Of a DNA stretch of 64,000 bases, positions 11,086-25,639 are shown piece by piece. The DNA is from Melanocharis versteri (Eukaryota; Chordata; Aves; Passeriformes; Melanocharitidae), in the NCBI GenBank assembly GCA_013397845.1, contig VZTG01005455.1, forward strand, positions 442,079-506,078. Direction: 5' to 3'. The translations under genes were made by a program, and so were the position numbers. Position 1 is the first letter of the stretch; the number at the start of each line of letters is the position of its first letter. The notes beneath the pieces were generated by a model. That model saw only the letters and a program-made list of their open reading frames with translations. It did not search any database and had not been told where the DNA came from.

Positions 11086-14000
11086 ACTGATTGTTGTTGC
11101 TATTTATTTTCAAGCATTTACTACTGTAATAATGTTGGGAGACAAACAGGCCACACTACTCTGTGCCATGCAAATACAACAAATGACTACAGAGGAATTT
11201 CATTGCAGTACAAAAACTGTAAGAACTAACTGTCCTCACATAAAGCTTTACAAGACAGGGGAGAAAGGCAGAAGATAGTCTGAAAACTTTAAGATTTCTA
11301 TTTTAGGAGTAAAATGTGAACATCTTAAACCTCCCCAAAATTCAAGGGTTAGAATATAGATATTTATTTTGCTTTGAAGCGTGCCATCACTCGGAACATA
11401 GCAGTTAAGCAAATCGGCACCTGTCAAGTCTATTGAACTATTCTCTTTTTAACCAGAATTTACATTTAGTTCAGTCAATTAATATAAGCCTTATCAGGTT
11501 CATGATAATTAGCACACTTATTAAGAGAGGTAACAGCAGCAGAAATGGTGTCAAAGAAGAGCTTTGTTGTAGTTTGGTTGTTACCACCAGAGACTCCTAT
11601 CTGATCTCACCTACTGATCTACTTGCTCTTGTACTGCCAAGGAGACCCACTTACTCTGCTCTTAAACCAGACAAATTACTGTGACAAGAAGCAGACTTAG
11701 GGTAGCTTCCATTCACAGATCACTTTAAGTACTTTACAGGTCATGTACTATTAAACTACCTGCTTTACCGATTTCTTTTGGCTTATCCAAGGCTAAGTGG
11801 CTTTAATTGGAGGAGGAGGACTTTTTTTGGTGTTTTGTTTTGCTTTTTTTTTTTTTTTTTTGTTCTTCCCTTCCTGCTCTATTTTTACCATGAATAGTTA
11901 AGGGCTGTTGCACCAGAGAATAATTTTAATCAACAAGGAAAAAAAATCCACTTTTGCTTTCCTCTGTTTCACAGATATTTCTGAAGTGTACTTTAACACA
12001 TGCAGACTTCTTTAGGTAAGTATCATTTGAAGCAATCAATACGGCCACTTTTTGGTCATTTGTTTTAAGGTAGTCCTTTAATGGCATTAATGGACAGGTA
12101 CAATTTAGACTCTTCACAGAGAAGATGCCCTCTTGCCTGCCATTCCAGATCTTTAAGAATTTTGAGAAGAATTGTCAAACTCCAGATCATTGTTTATAGA
12201 CATCCACAGGTTTTTTTTGACTCTCTTGAGCTGCAAGGTCATAAGGGTATAATTTACAGTGCAGAGTAGTGTTTTAAGAAAATAGTAACTCAAAGCATAA
12301 TTGCTGGGGTTTTTTCCCCCAACTCAAACTGAGCATTTTCCTTTTCTCCTAAACTCATAACTATGAAGCCACATCATTAGTCCAAATTATTCTGAGAATA
12401 AGGCTAAAAGTTAATATACTTTGACCAAATTAGACACTGCTTTAACAATAAAGGGACTATTGTGCTATCCTTCACTTATCACTGTTCTAAACTATTTTAT
12501 ATTAGATAAGACCTGGAGAAAAATGAAATCCATAAATTGCACTAAGTGGCATATTCCACAGGCAGGCAAAAGACTATAGAAGACATGACAGTGTTATAAA
12601 CGAAGAGTCAAATCCGAAATTGAACCTTAATTTTAGATTCCTGGGCTTTTTAACATTCAAGATAGACTGCAAACATTAGTTTAAGATTCTCTATTTTTGT
12701 AAGAGTACCCACAGAAGCAGAGACAATTTAATACAAGCTGTGTTGAACTGCAGTGAAGGTGTTTCCAGGCTATGTTTTTAAGACCATACTTGAAAGACTG
12801 GCAGAACAATCCAGTGCTCTGGTATTTTCAAAAATTCGAAACAATGAGATACTTAAGACTCTATTCAAACAAAAAAAAAATAGAAAAAAGAAAAAACGAA
12901 CAGAGCAAAAATGGAGACTTAAATGTCTCTAAGTGGAAGAAACATTTCCCATTTCAACTTTAGCACTTTACTACTGACATACAATGAAAAAAGTGCTTGT
13001 GTATAACCCAGCCATGTCAGCAGTGAAATGAATCTCCGGGCTGTGCAATGATCTAAGAAAATCTGAATGGGCATATGGGAACAGCTCATTTTGCAAGACC
13101 TCTGAAACCAACCTACTGATAAACACCGGAGGGTGCCTGACTGCCTGAACACTCACACGCTTATTTGTTGTTATTCTTATTCATTACTGAGTCATTATTA
13201 TTATTTAAGTGCCGACAGTGCACTTGTGAACCAGAACAGATGCAAAATACCCTGTGCTAATGAGAAAATCAAAGCCTTTCTCATATTAGCAATTTCATAT
13301 TATAGGATCTCTTTATTTTTGCCAATAAAGTACAAAAGTAATTAATACAGCAATATTTTCTTATTGTTCAAGACTAAAGCAAGTAAAACTGCTCAGATTC
13401 TGCTTTGGCTTTCACCCCTACCAGCACAAAAATACAATAAATACTATTGAAGAATTCCTATTAAGACAGCTGCCAAATAAAATACAACAAAAATCTCTCA
13501 TAAAAGGCTGTTGTCTGTTTATTGAGAGATACAGTCAGTACTCTTCACTGAAAATGAACAATGTGGCACTGCTCTTTCCTATTTAAATACTTAAGCTGTG
13601 TCTCACTACTGTAACCATCTCACAGGATAATTTTTTAACTGGGGGCTGGAAGGTGACATTAGTCCTCAGTGTACTACCAAACTCTGGGTCCGTTCTTGAA
13701 TAACAATTAGAACAACACATAACCAGCACACGCTTTTCACTCCTAAAATTATGCCTCTACATACATGAGGAATCTGACAAATACTTCCATTTAAATAGTT
13801 GTGCATATAGAAGTGCCAGGTTTGGACATTCTCTGATAGCAGCAATAGATGTGGACTCCAGCCATGTCCAGCTCCAGGATGACACCTCCAGCAGACCAGG
13901 TTTGATGTGAAGGAGGGTGACTGGGGAAGGCTCCCTGCAAAGTCAGCTTCTCCCAGTGCTGCTGGAGCTGTCTGCTTCTCACGACCACCCAAGGTCACAG

Positions 14001-17000
14001 AAAGTAGAGCTGTTTCATCTGTGTAGGCAATCCTGCAGCAGAGGATACTTAAATTTAGCTGAGGAAGTTTCCATTTGGGTAAAGTGTCCCCCATCTTGCC
14101 CTCAGCAAACCAACCTCTGCACACTCCCCAGGTCTGGCCCCAGAAACTCTCCACCTCAGCAAACATTACTGCCCTTTTGAGGGCCATTCTGCATCACGGG
14201 ATTGCATACGACCAAAATCACTCTCGTGAAAAGAAAAGGATTTTTCCCCTCAATTTCAGTAACGAACATGATTTAAGCACAAAATGACTCAGCCGTGACT
14301 GCTGGGCTCAGCAGTGAGCACAGCACTGCTGCAGAGACAACGGCCAGTGTGGAGCAGAGCTAAGCTCCGCTGTCATTTCTCCTAAAACAAAGCATGAAGA
14401 ACAATATGTGAGTCCTAAAGTCCTGTTCAGGAAGTTTGCTGGAGCCAGAGACAGGTCCAGTCCTGCGCTGGGAGTAAAATGAGTATAGTTCTGCGTTAAC
14501 GCTTTGGCAGTCCAAGGGCTGCTGCAAGGGCAGAGCCCAGCATGAGCCCCCTACCCAGCCCAGCGCTCCTGCTGCGTCTGCAACCAAAGCTTGCAGGAGG
14601 ATCCCTGACCTAGAGAGAGCCTCACCACACGTTTTGTATCAAAACACTACTACCAAATCAAAGTATGTGGGCAAAGAAGCCAAGATTTAAGTGCCAGAGC
14701 CAGTTAAACTAAACCATGTATCACCAAATGAAAATGTGAATGAAGAAGTTTCGTCCTCAGCAAGTCTTCACAAATGGGAACTGAGATCCTCAGAAGCTGC
14801 CTTCACTAAAAAGACAACTGAAAGAGCTGGATAGTACCTTCTGTGCAACATCAGAATCCAAGACAATCTCATGTTCAGAAGACCAAGTCTGGCCCTAAAC
14901 ACTTAATAGGATTAAATAAAAATGGCAAGATCCTCATATACAAATAAGAAAACATCTATAAAAAGATCGTCTACTGATAATATTTTTTGAAAGTCTACGT
15001 GGAAACAACTGCTAGTTGTAACAGCAGCATCCTGCCAGTGACACATATTTAAACAAAAGGAATAAAATACACAAAAAATAAACCAATCCCCAGCAACAAT
15101 GGATAAAAAATGCCTAGATTTGTAACTTTCCATTGAATACTAACTTAATAAAATCAACAACCATGCATCTGAACTAGAAGAGTGTTTTTAAAACCAGTGG
15201 AAGCATGACAGATGAATGACAGTTGATCACAAGTGACAATTCACATTTGAGTCCAGAGGAATGCCCAGCCTTCAGGTCCTCTTAAATCAGCCCTAAGTCA
15301 ACACCCGCTCATCATTAAGCGCACACTTGGTGCCCACTGACGCAGGCACACCCACAGTGAAGCGCTGGGTGTACTCGAGTACCTGCTGAATTCTGCCACG
15401 CACACACACATGGCCACACTGCTACAAGCCACCACTTTCAGATTTTTGACAGTCACCCTTTGCCCACACCCCCATTTGTTCCTGGCTGGGCATGTTCTTG
15501 GCCAGAACGTTTACAGCCCCTGGTATTATCCCTCCAAAGCTGTGACGCATTCTTAACCACAACTCCAAGAACGCACTGACATTATAATATACAAACATGT
15601 ACAGAAGATATACACACTGAGACACACCAGGGGATAAAACAGACTGGGAGGAAACGAGGAACTTTATGTTACTGTCTTTTCTAATGAGATAGAAAGTGGC
15701 AGATGTAAAGATTTCATTCAACCGACAATCTCTTTTATGATATGAATAAACTACTAAAACAGATTTAATCCTTTATAAAATCAGATTATAAGAAGCAGAC
15801 AAAATCACAACTTTATTCAATACGCCATCTTATCCAGTGTGACTAATGCATTATTTGTATGAAGTTAAAGTGGAGCGTTGGAAAGCTATGAAATAAATCA
15901 AATGCTCTACTTTATGTAATCTTAACAGACAGATCCCATTAGGATTCTACTATGCATAGCTGTTGGTTAAAATCATTGACCAGTATCCTTATAAATTAAT
16001 CAACTGAGGTAATGCTGGCTTGGCTGTCATCATTTGTTCCTAATCTACATTTAAAATTCACTTCAACTTTTCAAGCCCTTTAAAATAGGTTTATCAATTC
16101 TCTCCCCCTTGCTTCAGACATCCACCTAACCATTAATTGTTTATAAAAGACCCAGTACAATGGAACTGTATCTTTTATGTTCCTTTTATTTCCACAGATA
16201 TCAGAGCATATATTGACACTGCATTACAATTATTTAGAAAGATATTAAATCTTAACCAAACATCCTAGCCTGCCTCAATTTTTTGATGAGACCTTTTATC
16301 ACTGAAGTTGAATTTGCAGGCAGATTGTGTGAGTTTACACAAGCAAGAAGCATTACAAAATCTAAAATAACCCTGATCTGGTTGAAATGCAGCTAGCAGA
16401 ATATTTTTGGTTATAGATATATGGGAGGAAAAAAAGCCTCCTAGATATCAGGTTATTTCTGGAGCTCTAACGTGTTTTCAAACATATGACTTCTGTGTTA
16501 TGTCTGTGTATTTTATGCAGTTTCTAGTCATGTTTGTTAGATGTCTGCATGTCATGTACTGCAAGATTCATGAGCAATCTACAACCAGGCAAAATTCTCA
16601 CACAACAGCTTGTCTTGGGTAATGGGGAAAGGAACAGCAGAGTGAAGTGACAGGGAAGTGTATTATTTATTATCCTGATGAGGATAACACCTAGTCATGG
16701 TCTACGATCCAAACATGCTCAGTGTCCTGCTGATGGAGCTTATGATTCTGAATGAGTGCACAGGTGTTTCCCTACACAAATACCAAAACTCTCTTTCATT
16801 ATATTCCCTTATCTATGATCCCTCCATGGGCACACTAACAAACAGTCAGTTTGGGCAAGGGCTCTTTAAAGAGAGAAAGAAAGACTGAGCAGTAACAAAA
16901 ACATTGCAATAGATTGCATAACATTTCTGGAGCTCTACCACAAAGTAGGTAAAGGTCATCTGTTCCCAAAATGGAATGAGAAAGAAAGGGAAGCTGTGGC

Positions 17001-18015
17001 TTAGTATGGTTTAGAGTTTACTAAATCAATGAAAAACTTCAACCAGCTGCAGTGGCCTCCAGCTCAGCCCTCTAGTGCAAATTTACTGGCCCACAAACAA
17101 CTATCAAAGCCACAAAGACAATGCTTCCAAGTATGTACGACACTAATCATCTCCCTAATTGCCTAAAAATGATACACAGGATTTCATCAAAATTCATTCC
17201 TTTCTTCAAAGGCACACTGTTTATGTCAAAACCAAATTCCACCAACATAGTCTATTAAAACACGTATATGAAAATACCTCCTACTTTTCAGGGACATAAA
17301 AACAAAGACCATTAAATGTTTCTGCTGCCTGTTTTGCCTTTGAACCTTGAAAGAGAGGACCTCAGAACAACATTTTGTCCCATATTCTTTTTTTTCCCAA
17401 TCACAAGGATGTACGCTTCCTTGTGCTTCTGAATACAACACAGTAATTTGTATCCCTGCGTGGTATAAATAGAAAATATGCTCAGTCTAATAACATATGT
17501 GAAGAAAACTCATGCCCAGGGTTAACCAACAAAGCAGCAGTGATCTGCTAGAAACAAAGTCAGCTGGCTCAAAGAGCAACAATGCTTCTCAAAAACTGTG
17601 GATGTACTATTCAGTGAATCATCTAAGAGATGACGTTTACTTAAGCTACAGCTGCATATACAAAGCTTTGCTATAAGATCTGGTAAATGACAAGTCTTCT
17701 GGAGTAACAAGATGGTTCTGTCTCCAAAAGGTCCATGGCCTTCACTGTCCAGCTATACTAGCAGGGCAAATTACATGAAGTATACGCACTGTAAATAAAT
17801 TCTGCCCTTCAGAAGAGTTTTCTGCTTTGATTACCTTCTCTTGCAGATATGCTCAGCCCAAATCCCACCATTTCTCTTTACAGGCTTGCCTTTGCCCTAC
17901 TAATGTATCTGCCCAGGTTTCTGTCTTCCTCTATCACTGCAAACATTCATAAACGTTAAGGGACTTAACCTCATCACACCCCCACAGAATAGGAAAATAT
18001 ACCCATCAGACTTGG
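11086..18015. other. AT-rich non-coding stretch
   Basis: No gene is recognised. A 20-base T run lies at 11844-11863. The minus-strand open frame at 13666-14187 (173 codons) lacks any family resemblance and is flanked by competing plus-strand frames. A weak CpG cluster lies at about 13980-14640, with a short perfect hairpin at 14309-14331. The plus strand is A+C-rich through much of the block. Confidence 0.55.
11844..11863 (+). repeat. poly-T tract
   Basis: An uninterrupted run of 20 T residues lies in a wider T/G-rich stretch (11820-11875). It is a simple repeat with no adjoining gene-derived sequence. Confidence 0.9.
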
Positions 18016-18017
18016 CA

Positions 18018-18130
18018 AGCAGTGAAGTGGAACTCAGCTGCATTCCTGACCAACTATGAGTCCTTCTGCAAGTCACTTCTCTCTTCCCATTCTCCACTGT
18101 ATAAGAAGGGGTATGACAACAACTTCTCTG
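18018..18130 (+). mobile_element. possible MIR-like SINE fragment
   Basis: The words AGTCCTTCTGCAAGTCACTTCTCTC... and then CTCCACTGTATAAGAAGGGGTATGACAACAAC follow the order of the MIR core: GACCTTGGGCAAGTTACTT, then CTCATCTGTAAAATGGGGATAATAAT. Agreement is partial and the flanks do not clearly continue, so this is a weaker candidate than the copy at 10.9 kb. Confidence 0.3.
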
Positions 18131-21100
18131 AAAGTCTACCAGTAAAAATCAGAGATGTTATGCTTCTCACTTCACAAAAGGAGGTAAACCAGGGACATAA
18201 ATCAATACTGGTTGAAGGGTCTGTGGCTAGAAACATCACCCCATTTTTCTAAACATGTGTCTGATACCATCAGCACAAATGTTGCATCCAACACAAGGAT
18301 CTGTGTGCATCAGCTATGCCACAGACAAACAACACCATTTGCTTTTCTTGTAGGTAATGCTGTACAAGCAAGATAGTGAAGGACTATATTGCTAGAGTGA
18401 AGTTCAGAGTAGAGAAAATGTCAAAAGCAGTTCCCAGCTGACACCCAGGAAGATGAAAAAGTGAGCAGAAAGACCAGATAAAGGTAACTACACAGCTGGC
18501 CCTTCTCTCTCATGCTTTGCACCTGAGGGAAAAAAAAAAACCAAACAAAAAGGCAAATTACCACAGAAGTAAATACCATTGCCTCACTCTGACAGACACC
18601 AAGTGACTTTCCAAAGGCAGTAGCTAGCCAAGCTAGCCACAGTACCAGTGTGAGAATCCATGCTCTGTTCATAAAAATATATATTCACCCTGATTTCAAA
18701 AACTTTAAAATGACAGCAACTCTTTCAAGTGTTATCAAAAAATGATGGAACTTCCTTCCTTCTCCAAGGAACCACTAGCCCTCAGCCACTGGCCGATGCC
18801 TCAATCCCTTCACCTACCCCTCTTCAAAGGCTTGGTGAAGACAAATGGGCTTTCCAATGGGCAACCAAGCAGAAAGCCATGAAAATCAAAGGGCTGCTTT
18901 TTGAGAAAAATGAGCTCCAAAGCCATTGTCCTCTCCCACAGAGGAGATCTATGAAAATGCTTACTATAGCATATGCACAGTATTCTTTAGAGCTCTGCCT
19001 CCCTGCTGACCACCAGCCCCAGGGCTCAGTCCGCTTCCCATTACAACTGGCTTCACCACACCCTCTGACTTGTATTGGAACTCTTTCAGGGACCCTAACT
19101 AATGAGCTTTTAAACACTTGTAGACAGAGAAAATAATTCCTCATCATTATTCTTCATAGGAAACACCAGAAAGAATGTCACTCCATTGTTCTACAGGAAA
19201 GAAACTGGAAGAAAAATCACCCCCACATTTAAAAGAGCAGCCCCAAAGTTCCCATACATGAACTGGCTGCCCCCCAAGCTACGGGGGTCTCACCTGACAG
19301 TCCAGGACAGGGACCTAAAGCATGTGCAACCTTCTGAAAATATCTCTTACTCTGGCATCTATGCAGCCAAAGAGGTCCATAACCAACAGATATATATTAT
19401 TCCAAGACAGCATTCTCAAACACAAGCGTGGCTACTGACAGCAGCATAGAAACAGACTCACCTAAACACCGTATTACTGCAGGATCTCAGTTTCCCTCAC
19501 GACGTAAGACTGAAATAAATGGGAACTGGAAACCTTAATGATAGTTTATATTTAAAGCTTTGCATTTGCTTTCTCTACTGACAGTTATATGCTTTTTTCC
19601 TCACAAGAGAAATCTTGACCTAAACCAGCAATAAAGGACAAAAAAAAAAAAAAAAGAACAAGTAGACTTACATAACATACTATTACCCTCAGACATAAAA
19701 CCATTTTAAATAAAAAACATTCCTTTATGAAGCCACCTCCTCAGCATGGATCATAAGTCACCAAGGACTGCTCTGCTTTTACCCAGTGTCACTTTCAGGT
19801 GTCTATCACGTTGCAGGATGCAGATACCATCACCTATCACAAGAGCCTACACTTGGATGTCCAAGAAAACTTTTGAGCTACAACTGAATCCTGACAACAG
19901 TCCATGTAAATAAAGTGCCAAATGGAAAAAGCACTAGTCTCAGTAGTAAGTCATCTGCATCATTGCAGAGCCCCAGGCACCGGCAATGTAGAGCTACAGA
20001 ATTTACTCATTCCTCAACACCATGTACACCCACAGCATACAAAAACAACTATTATAATACTTGTCAAAGGAACAACTGAGTGATTTTTAACTTGGTGCTC
20101 TATCTTGTTTTCTTCTTTGCTGGTTGTTAATACCCCACCCTTATAACTACATATAATTATGAGTGGGCTATTCATATCTTACTATAACTGGTAGCACCAT
20201 GCAGCATGTGAGTCAGGAATCTGAACTGCTGACTACAGCTCCTCACTAAACAAGTCTTACACACCACACATAGTAAATGGTATTCCCTATTCTCTGCTCC
20301 ACCTACAAGGAAAATCAGCTTCCAGTTGTGGTATCATGTCCAACTCTCCTTAAAACTCACCATCCCAAATCACATGAAATAAGGACTCCATGATAATCTT
20401 CAGTAAAAAGACACAGATCAACAGCTGAGGTCACAAGGAAAAAGTTTCCCAGGTGAGAGTTTTCTTCTCTCAGAGGCTTGATTTGAATACATTCATAAAA
20501 TCTTATTAAAATGTGATATAAAGTCTTACTAAAGAAACTACTGACTAGACCTTTGTTTAAAAGTCATAACAATTTATGGTGTTGATCTGCTACGCACAAG
20601 TTGAGAAACAGTCTCTCCATGATAAAATAGTTTGTAACACTTGAGAAGTTAACTGCTAGAAGTTTTGGGTTATTCCTTTACCTCAGCTCTCTCGCTCCAC
20701 ATTACTTTTTCAGCACTATGAGCCCAACCTTATAAACCCATCAAACTGATTGCACTCAACAGCAGTCCTATTGAAATTCAGGAGCAATACACAATTTTTA
20801 TAAAGTTTCTGTGAGACTGGACTCCAGTATAGTGTATTCGAAAACAAGCCCTCCAGCTCATTCCCCCACAATTTCCTCACATCATACGCCCTTCATGAGA
20901 ATCTTTGGTCAAACAACTGTCTCTTTAGAAGTTATTCAAGATGGAGCTTAAAAGCTGAGACACACACCACCATCCCTCCTCTCATTTTTTTATTCTCAAC
21001 AGTTGTCCATTAGTCAGGAGTAATATACTTTCTGACCTATGACCAAAGCTATTAGAACAATTTAAACTAATATTTTGGTTACAAAGCATCAACACAGAAC

Positions 21101-24100
21101 ATTCAGTAACAATAAAAGGATGAAAGACCTGTCTTTCAGAGTCACTGTTGTGACTTCCTGACCATGTTATATTATGAGTGGTCCGGAAGGTTATACTAAC
21201 TTGACATCTTACTTGATTTACTATCTTCTTTTTCAGTGCTTAAGAAAAGAGTTTGCAACATTGCAAAAGCCAGAATTGTGGCACATTTTCAGTTTTCAGT
21301 GTTAATAGATGTTTGATGGCTTTAGAAAATCCATTCTGTTGACTGCAATCAAGAGAAAAGATTCAAGCTTTCCCCTCCATTTTTCCTTTCGTTCCATAAA
21401 AGAAAGGCAGTAAATCTGAATTGGACAGGTTCAGAATTGGGCTCTGAGGAGTTTTTACACATGCATAGTATTAGGCATGCGCACAGTGCCTTGCTGATCC
21501 TGGTCATTACAGAGGTGCTCCACATTTAAAGAAGTCTGCCTTTTGGCCAAAATGGGCAAATCAAGGACCCTCTCAAGTCAACTGGGAGCACGTCCACCAG
21601 CATCACTGGCCACTGACTCAGGCCCAAGCTGAAGGAAGACACGGGTCCTTTATGGTATTTATTGAATATATACATTTAACAAACATCCAAGAACCAAATC
21701 CTTCAAGTCCTTGACACAAAAACAATTCCATTACCTCAACCTGAAGGCACAGGGAAAATACAGGATAGGGTCTGTCTGTTTAGATGTTTATTCTAAATGC
21801 TTCATGGGTTTAAGGTAAAAAATGCTTTCTACAATTCCTCTAGATGTTTTTTAAAATGAGATTTATTATTTGCATTCTTTCTGGCTGCCCAGTTATTTGT
21901 GAAATCACATAAAGCTGCTGTAGATTTCAGGGAAATGGATGTGTACTACACAGTCAAAAATAACATCAGCATTCATTACCAAATACATGAAAAACTGGGG
22001 TTTAGTCATTAGTAAAACACATTGAGCATTTTGGGAGTGATCAAGAACCCAGTTTGGCAAAACTTAACTTGAAATCAGACTTGTTTTAATAGGATCAATT
22101 GTGTGCTTAAAACTACATACCTGTCTATAGGCCCTGCTAAATTAAGGTCCATGTGCTTTTTCTAAGTTTAGCGCAAATTTTATCCCATCTCACTACACTG
22201 GGCATTTTTCTCTACCCAGATAAAAACAGAATTCGGGCCTCATAACACAAAAAGCATCACAACACTCCTTCCAGGATGCTGGAGTGTATTGTCTCAGTCC
22301 CAAGAAGCACAAAAAGACCAGCAGTGTCCATCCATTTTTTCAAAGACCATTTAGTCTATTTAACTTAATACTTTACAGAATGTCACATTTTCCACTTATA
22401 TTATTTACTAAATTCCAGGTTGCGGAAGTACTCTTGTCAGACAAAATGAATAATTTTGCTTTACTGAAGGACCTGCATCATAGTACCATCTTTTACTAAA
22501 AAAGAAAAGCCCAAACAATATAATTGGCATTCATGTACAAACTGCATAAAAGCTCTTAAGTTCTGCCTGGCTTCAGAATAGCTGAACAGTATCTGAAGTA
22601 TCTATGCTCCGTCCCAATTTGTATATTTTAAAAGTCATTAAATTCTTGAATGAATCATTAGGAAAACAATTCAAATGCTGTTAAACTGATAGTAATTTTG
22701 CCTCATAGGATAGATGTGAGCTTAATGTTTGCAAACAGCCAAATTCTTTTAAGATTTACACTCCATGGAGTTCAATACCAGCCAGGGAAGAATTACTAAA
22801 TCAGGATGTACTTCAAGTACAGGTTTTGGCCCAAGACTATTTTTGGTCTTCTTCAGCTGCTTGTTTTGACAGCATCTAATCCCCCTCATACACCCACCAG
22901 CAGCCACACTATCTATCCATTTACACTTTCAAAGCAAATTGAAAATGAAACATTCTCAAATAATTACTCGCGGATGTCTGTAATAAAAATCCAAAAAGTA
23001 ACAGCAATTCAACTGTAATATTTCTTAAGGAGAAGAAAGGGAGATGGAGAAAAATCTTACAGAAGTCCATTCAAAATGTGACTTTTTCCTACACTAATGT
23101 TCTCACCATCACCCCATAAAAAAATTAAAACAAAAAATGAAAATTAAATCTAACTCCCAAAGAGCCTATCTACTCTATTTCACACATTCCTATCAGAAAC
23201 ACAACAGTGTTTCCACGTTCAGAAGACTTTTCATTTACTGAGTTATTACAGACCCTGATGAAAGAACAGTAACTGAGAAGGTCTTCTGCAGGGGCACAAG
23301 GCAAAGAGGGAAGCAGGAAGGTGGGTGAAGAGGGGGAAATATCCAGGGCTGGAACTGAAACAGTTCACCTTTGTCTGGAGAGCAGGATCACCCCCTCCAG
23401 GTTGAGCACTATGCTGAAAGAGCGCGCTGCTGTGGCATGCAGTGTGCTTCTGCATTCACACAAGAGAGGAACCTGGCCCACAGATGGCCTGTTCTCAGCT
23501 TTGTCAGCCACAAACAGACCTTTGAACTTTCTATTTATATAACAGTTTAGTGAGTTTAAGCCTCTTCCTGTATAACTGGCAGTTTGCTGGTTTTGCTGTA
23601 ATTAGGCTACTTGTGATACACAATATAAAAAAGGAAAAAACCAAGAGGCTTGTTTCTCTGCAGGGAGAAGTCTTCCTCATCACAACTACAGAGCTAAGAC
23701 GACACTATTACCTGCTCATCTTATTTCCCCTTGCCAGGTTTTGATTTACATACCTCAATACGCATTTTGCTGCTAAGTATTTTCTCAACTTCCACTTTTT
23801 TAAAGATTGGAGGACTTAAAAATATTAATACCTATGACAATAAATATAACATAAACCAAGAATTTCTCTGCCTTTGTTTGTGCTAGTGAGGAGTATATAT
23901 TCTGGGGTGGTTGGGTCTTTGTTGGGTTTTGCTGTTTCCCAGCCGCTGATTAATGACACCACCTTACTCTGTAAGCAGGTTCAAATCTAGCCACATGGTC
24001 CCAGGACACAGCAAGATTTCATTTACTTGGTTACCACAGACAAGCATGGAAAGTGATTTAAAAGATAAAATTTGATTTTTAACAGCAAGTGGTCCCCTTG

Positions 24101-25630
24101 GTGCATACAGGCATTCAAGCTTTTCATTATATCCATCTCCTTTCCTTTCCCCCTCATAGAATGGCTCATATTAAATGCAAGCCCAGGTGAACAGTTCTTA
24201 TTCATCCAGGAATCGCAGCAGACTTCAGCTTTGGCCCTTTCATCTCATCCTGAGTCTACATTCATTTAAATTGTTTTAGGTATTTTCCAGTTTTTTCAAG
24301 TATGGCAAAACATCTACAGGGGTATTTGTGGCCTTATTTTACAAATTTTACCCCAGTGTTAACAAAAACCCCCACACCAACTCTCAGCTACCCTCCTAAT
24401 CACATTCCTGATGAAGGGTCAATGAAACACCTCATTCTTGTACTACTGTGATCTCTCCTAATATGGGAAACTAAAGGACTGATTCTGCAGTTTGTATCAA
24501 GACAAAGCTCCCACTAACCATGCAGAAGGCCAGGTGAGAATTTCAGCACATGTGTAGTGGTACTATACAGTGTAACAATCACAGCCCTTGACAAAACATG
24601 TTTCAAGAAGTGACACAAAAATGTACCTCCATTGGAAGTGGGGGGAAATTAACTGTATTTTTCCCATCAACCAACAACTTTTGCGAAGTCATTTCCTGGT
24701 AAAAAGGCAAGGCAGAGAAAGTTTACCTTTACACCTTTTTATCAGATTAAAAAAAAAAATTCTGCTCAAGCTATAAATATTTTTTTAATATATTTCTCAG
24801 GCTAACAATGTTTCTGTTGTACTTTGCATACAGATAATACAAACACCCACACACACAGTAGGCCTGAGCTTGCCTTCTTGGCAATTGCAGCACAGATTAG
24901 GAGAAGTTTTGGGTTTGCAAGGAATGCAGAAGAGGGTCCCTAATTGCCTTAAAAATGCTTGTGAAACACGTTTTACAAAGGCCAGCTTACAGAAGAATGG
25001 CAGCTTTAAAATAAGAAGCAGCAATTCACACATCACGTTACATATACTTATTCATAAATATTACAAAGCAACCACACCACATTGGATACACAGACAAAAT
25101 TAATAAATCTTGATGGATGAGCATGCATATTTCTGGGTGTGCAGCAATGATGTACGTATAACATATTACGCACATATGTGTTTGTGGACAGAGGAGCTAA
25201 ACTCAACTCTCTGTAAGCTACGCAACTACTTGTCAGAGACAAAAATATTTACCTGTATAATAAAATACATGTCGCATTTGTGTAGACATGTAGATTACGT
25301 ACCCTCATACTATATACGCACTTGCATATACTAATTGGATTATTAAAAGCTAAATGCAACTTGATCTCTGCAGTAAGTGTGTGTGAATGCCTGTGCCACA
25401 TACAGAGTTTGAGCACATATCAAACAGTTTGAAACAGTCAAAGTAAAAAATGTTCTCTCCGCATGAACCCTAAAAACACTAAAAACAATACATTCCACAG
25501 TACAAAAAAAAGCAAATGGAATTTTTAGAATGAGGGGCAATATGTTCATATTTTATGGAAAAACTGATGCACGAGAATTCCCTTCTTTTTGATGCACATC
25601 TCTAAATCCACATAAAACCATAGTCAAATG
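18131..25630. other. AT-rich non-coding stretch
   Basis: No gene is seen. It holds an A tract at about 19640-19655. Two good minus-strand splice-donor words lie near 19290 (CAG then GTGAGA) and 19450 (TAG then GTGAGT). There is a perfect octamer in reverse orientation at 21868-21875. A short stretch at 23960-24000 resembles the B-box side of a tRNA-derived SINE (GGTTCAAATCTAGCC) but is too short to call. Open frames at 18729-19147 on both strands have no family resemblance. Confidence 0.55.
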
Positions 25631-25639
25631 AAAGTAAGT

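Noticed and set aside
13666..14187. 173-codon minus-strand open frame
   Set aside because: No recognisable family, competing frames on the other strand, and no splice or promoter context.
19640..19655. A tract as a retrocopy tail
   Set aside because: No gene-derived sequence precedes it and no target-site duplication was found.
23960..24000. tRNA-like B box (GGTTCAAATCTAGCC)
   Set aside because: No A box or cloverleaf arms could be assembled around it; at most a scrap of an old tRNA-derived SINE.
24440..24560. Resemblance to an old reptile repeat (CTGATTCTGCAG words)
   Set aside because: Only scattered short words match memory of such repeats; not enough collinear sequence to call.
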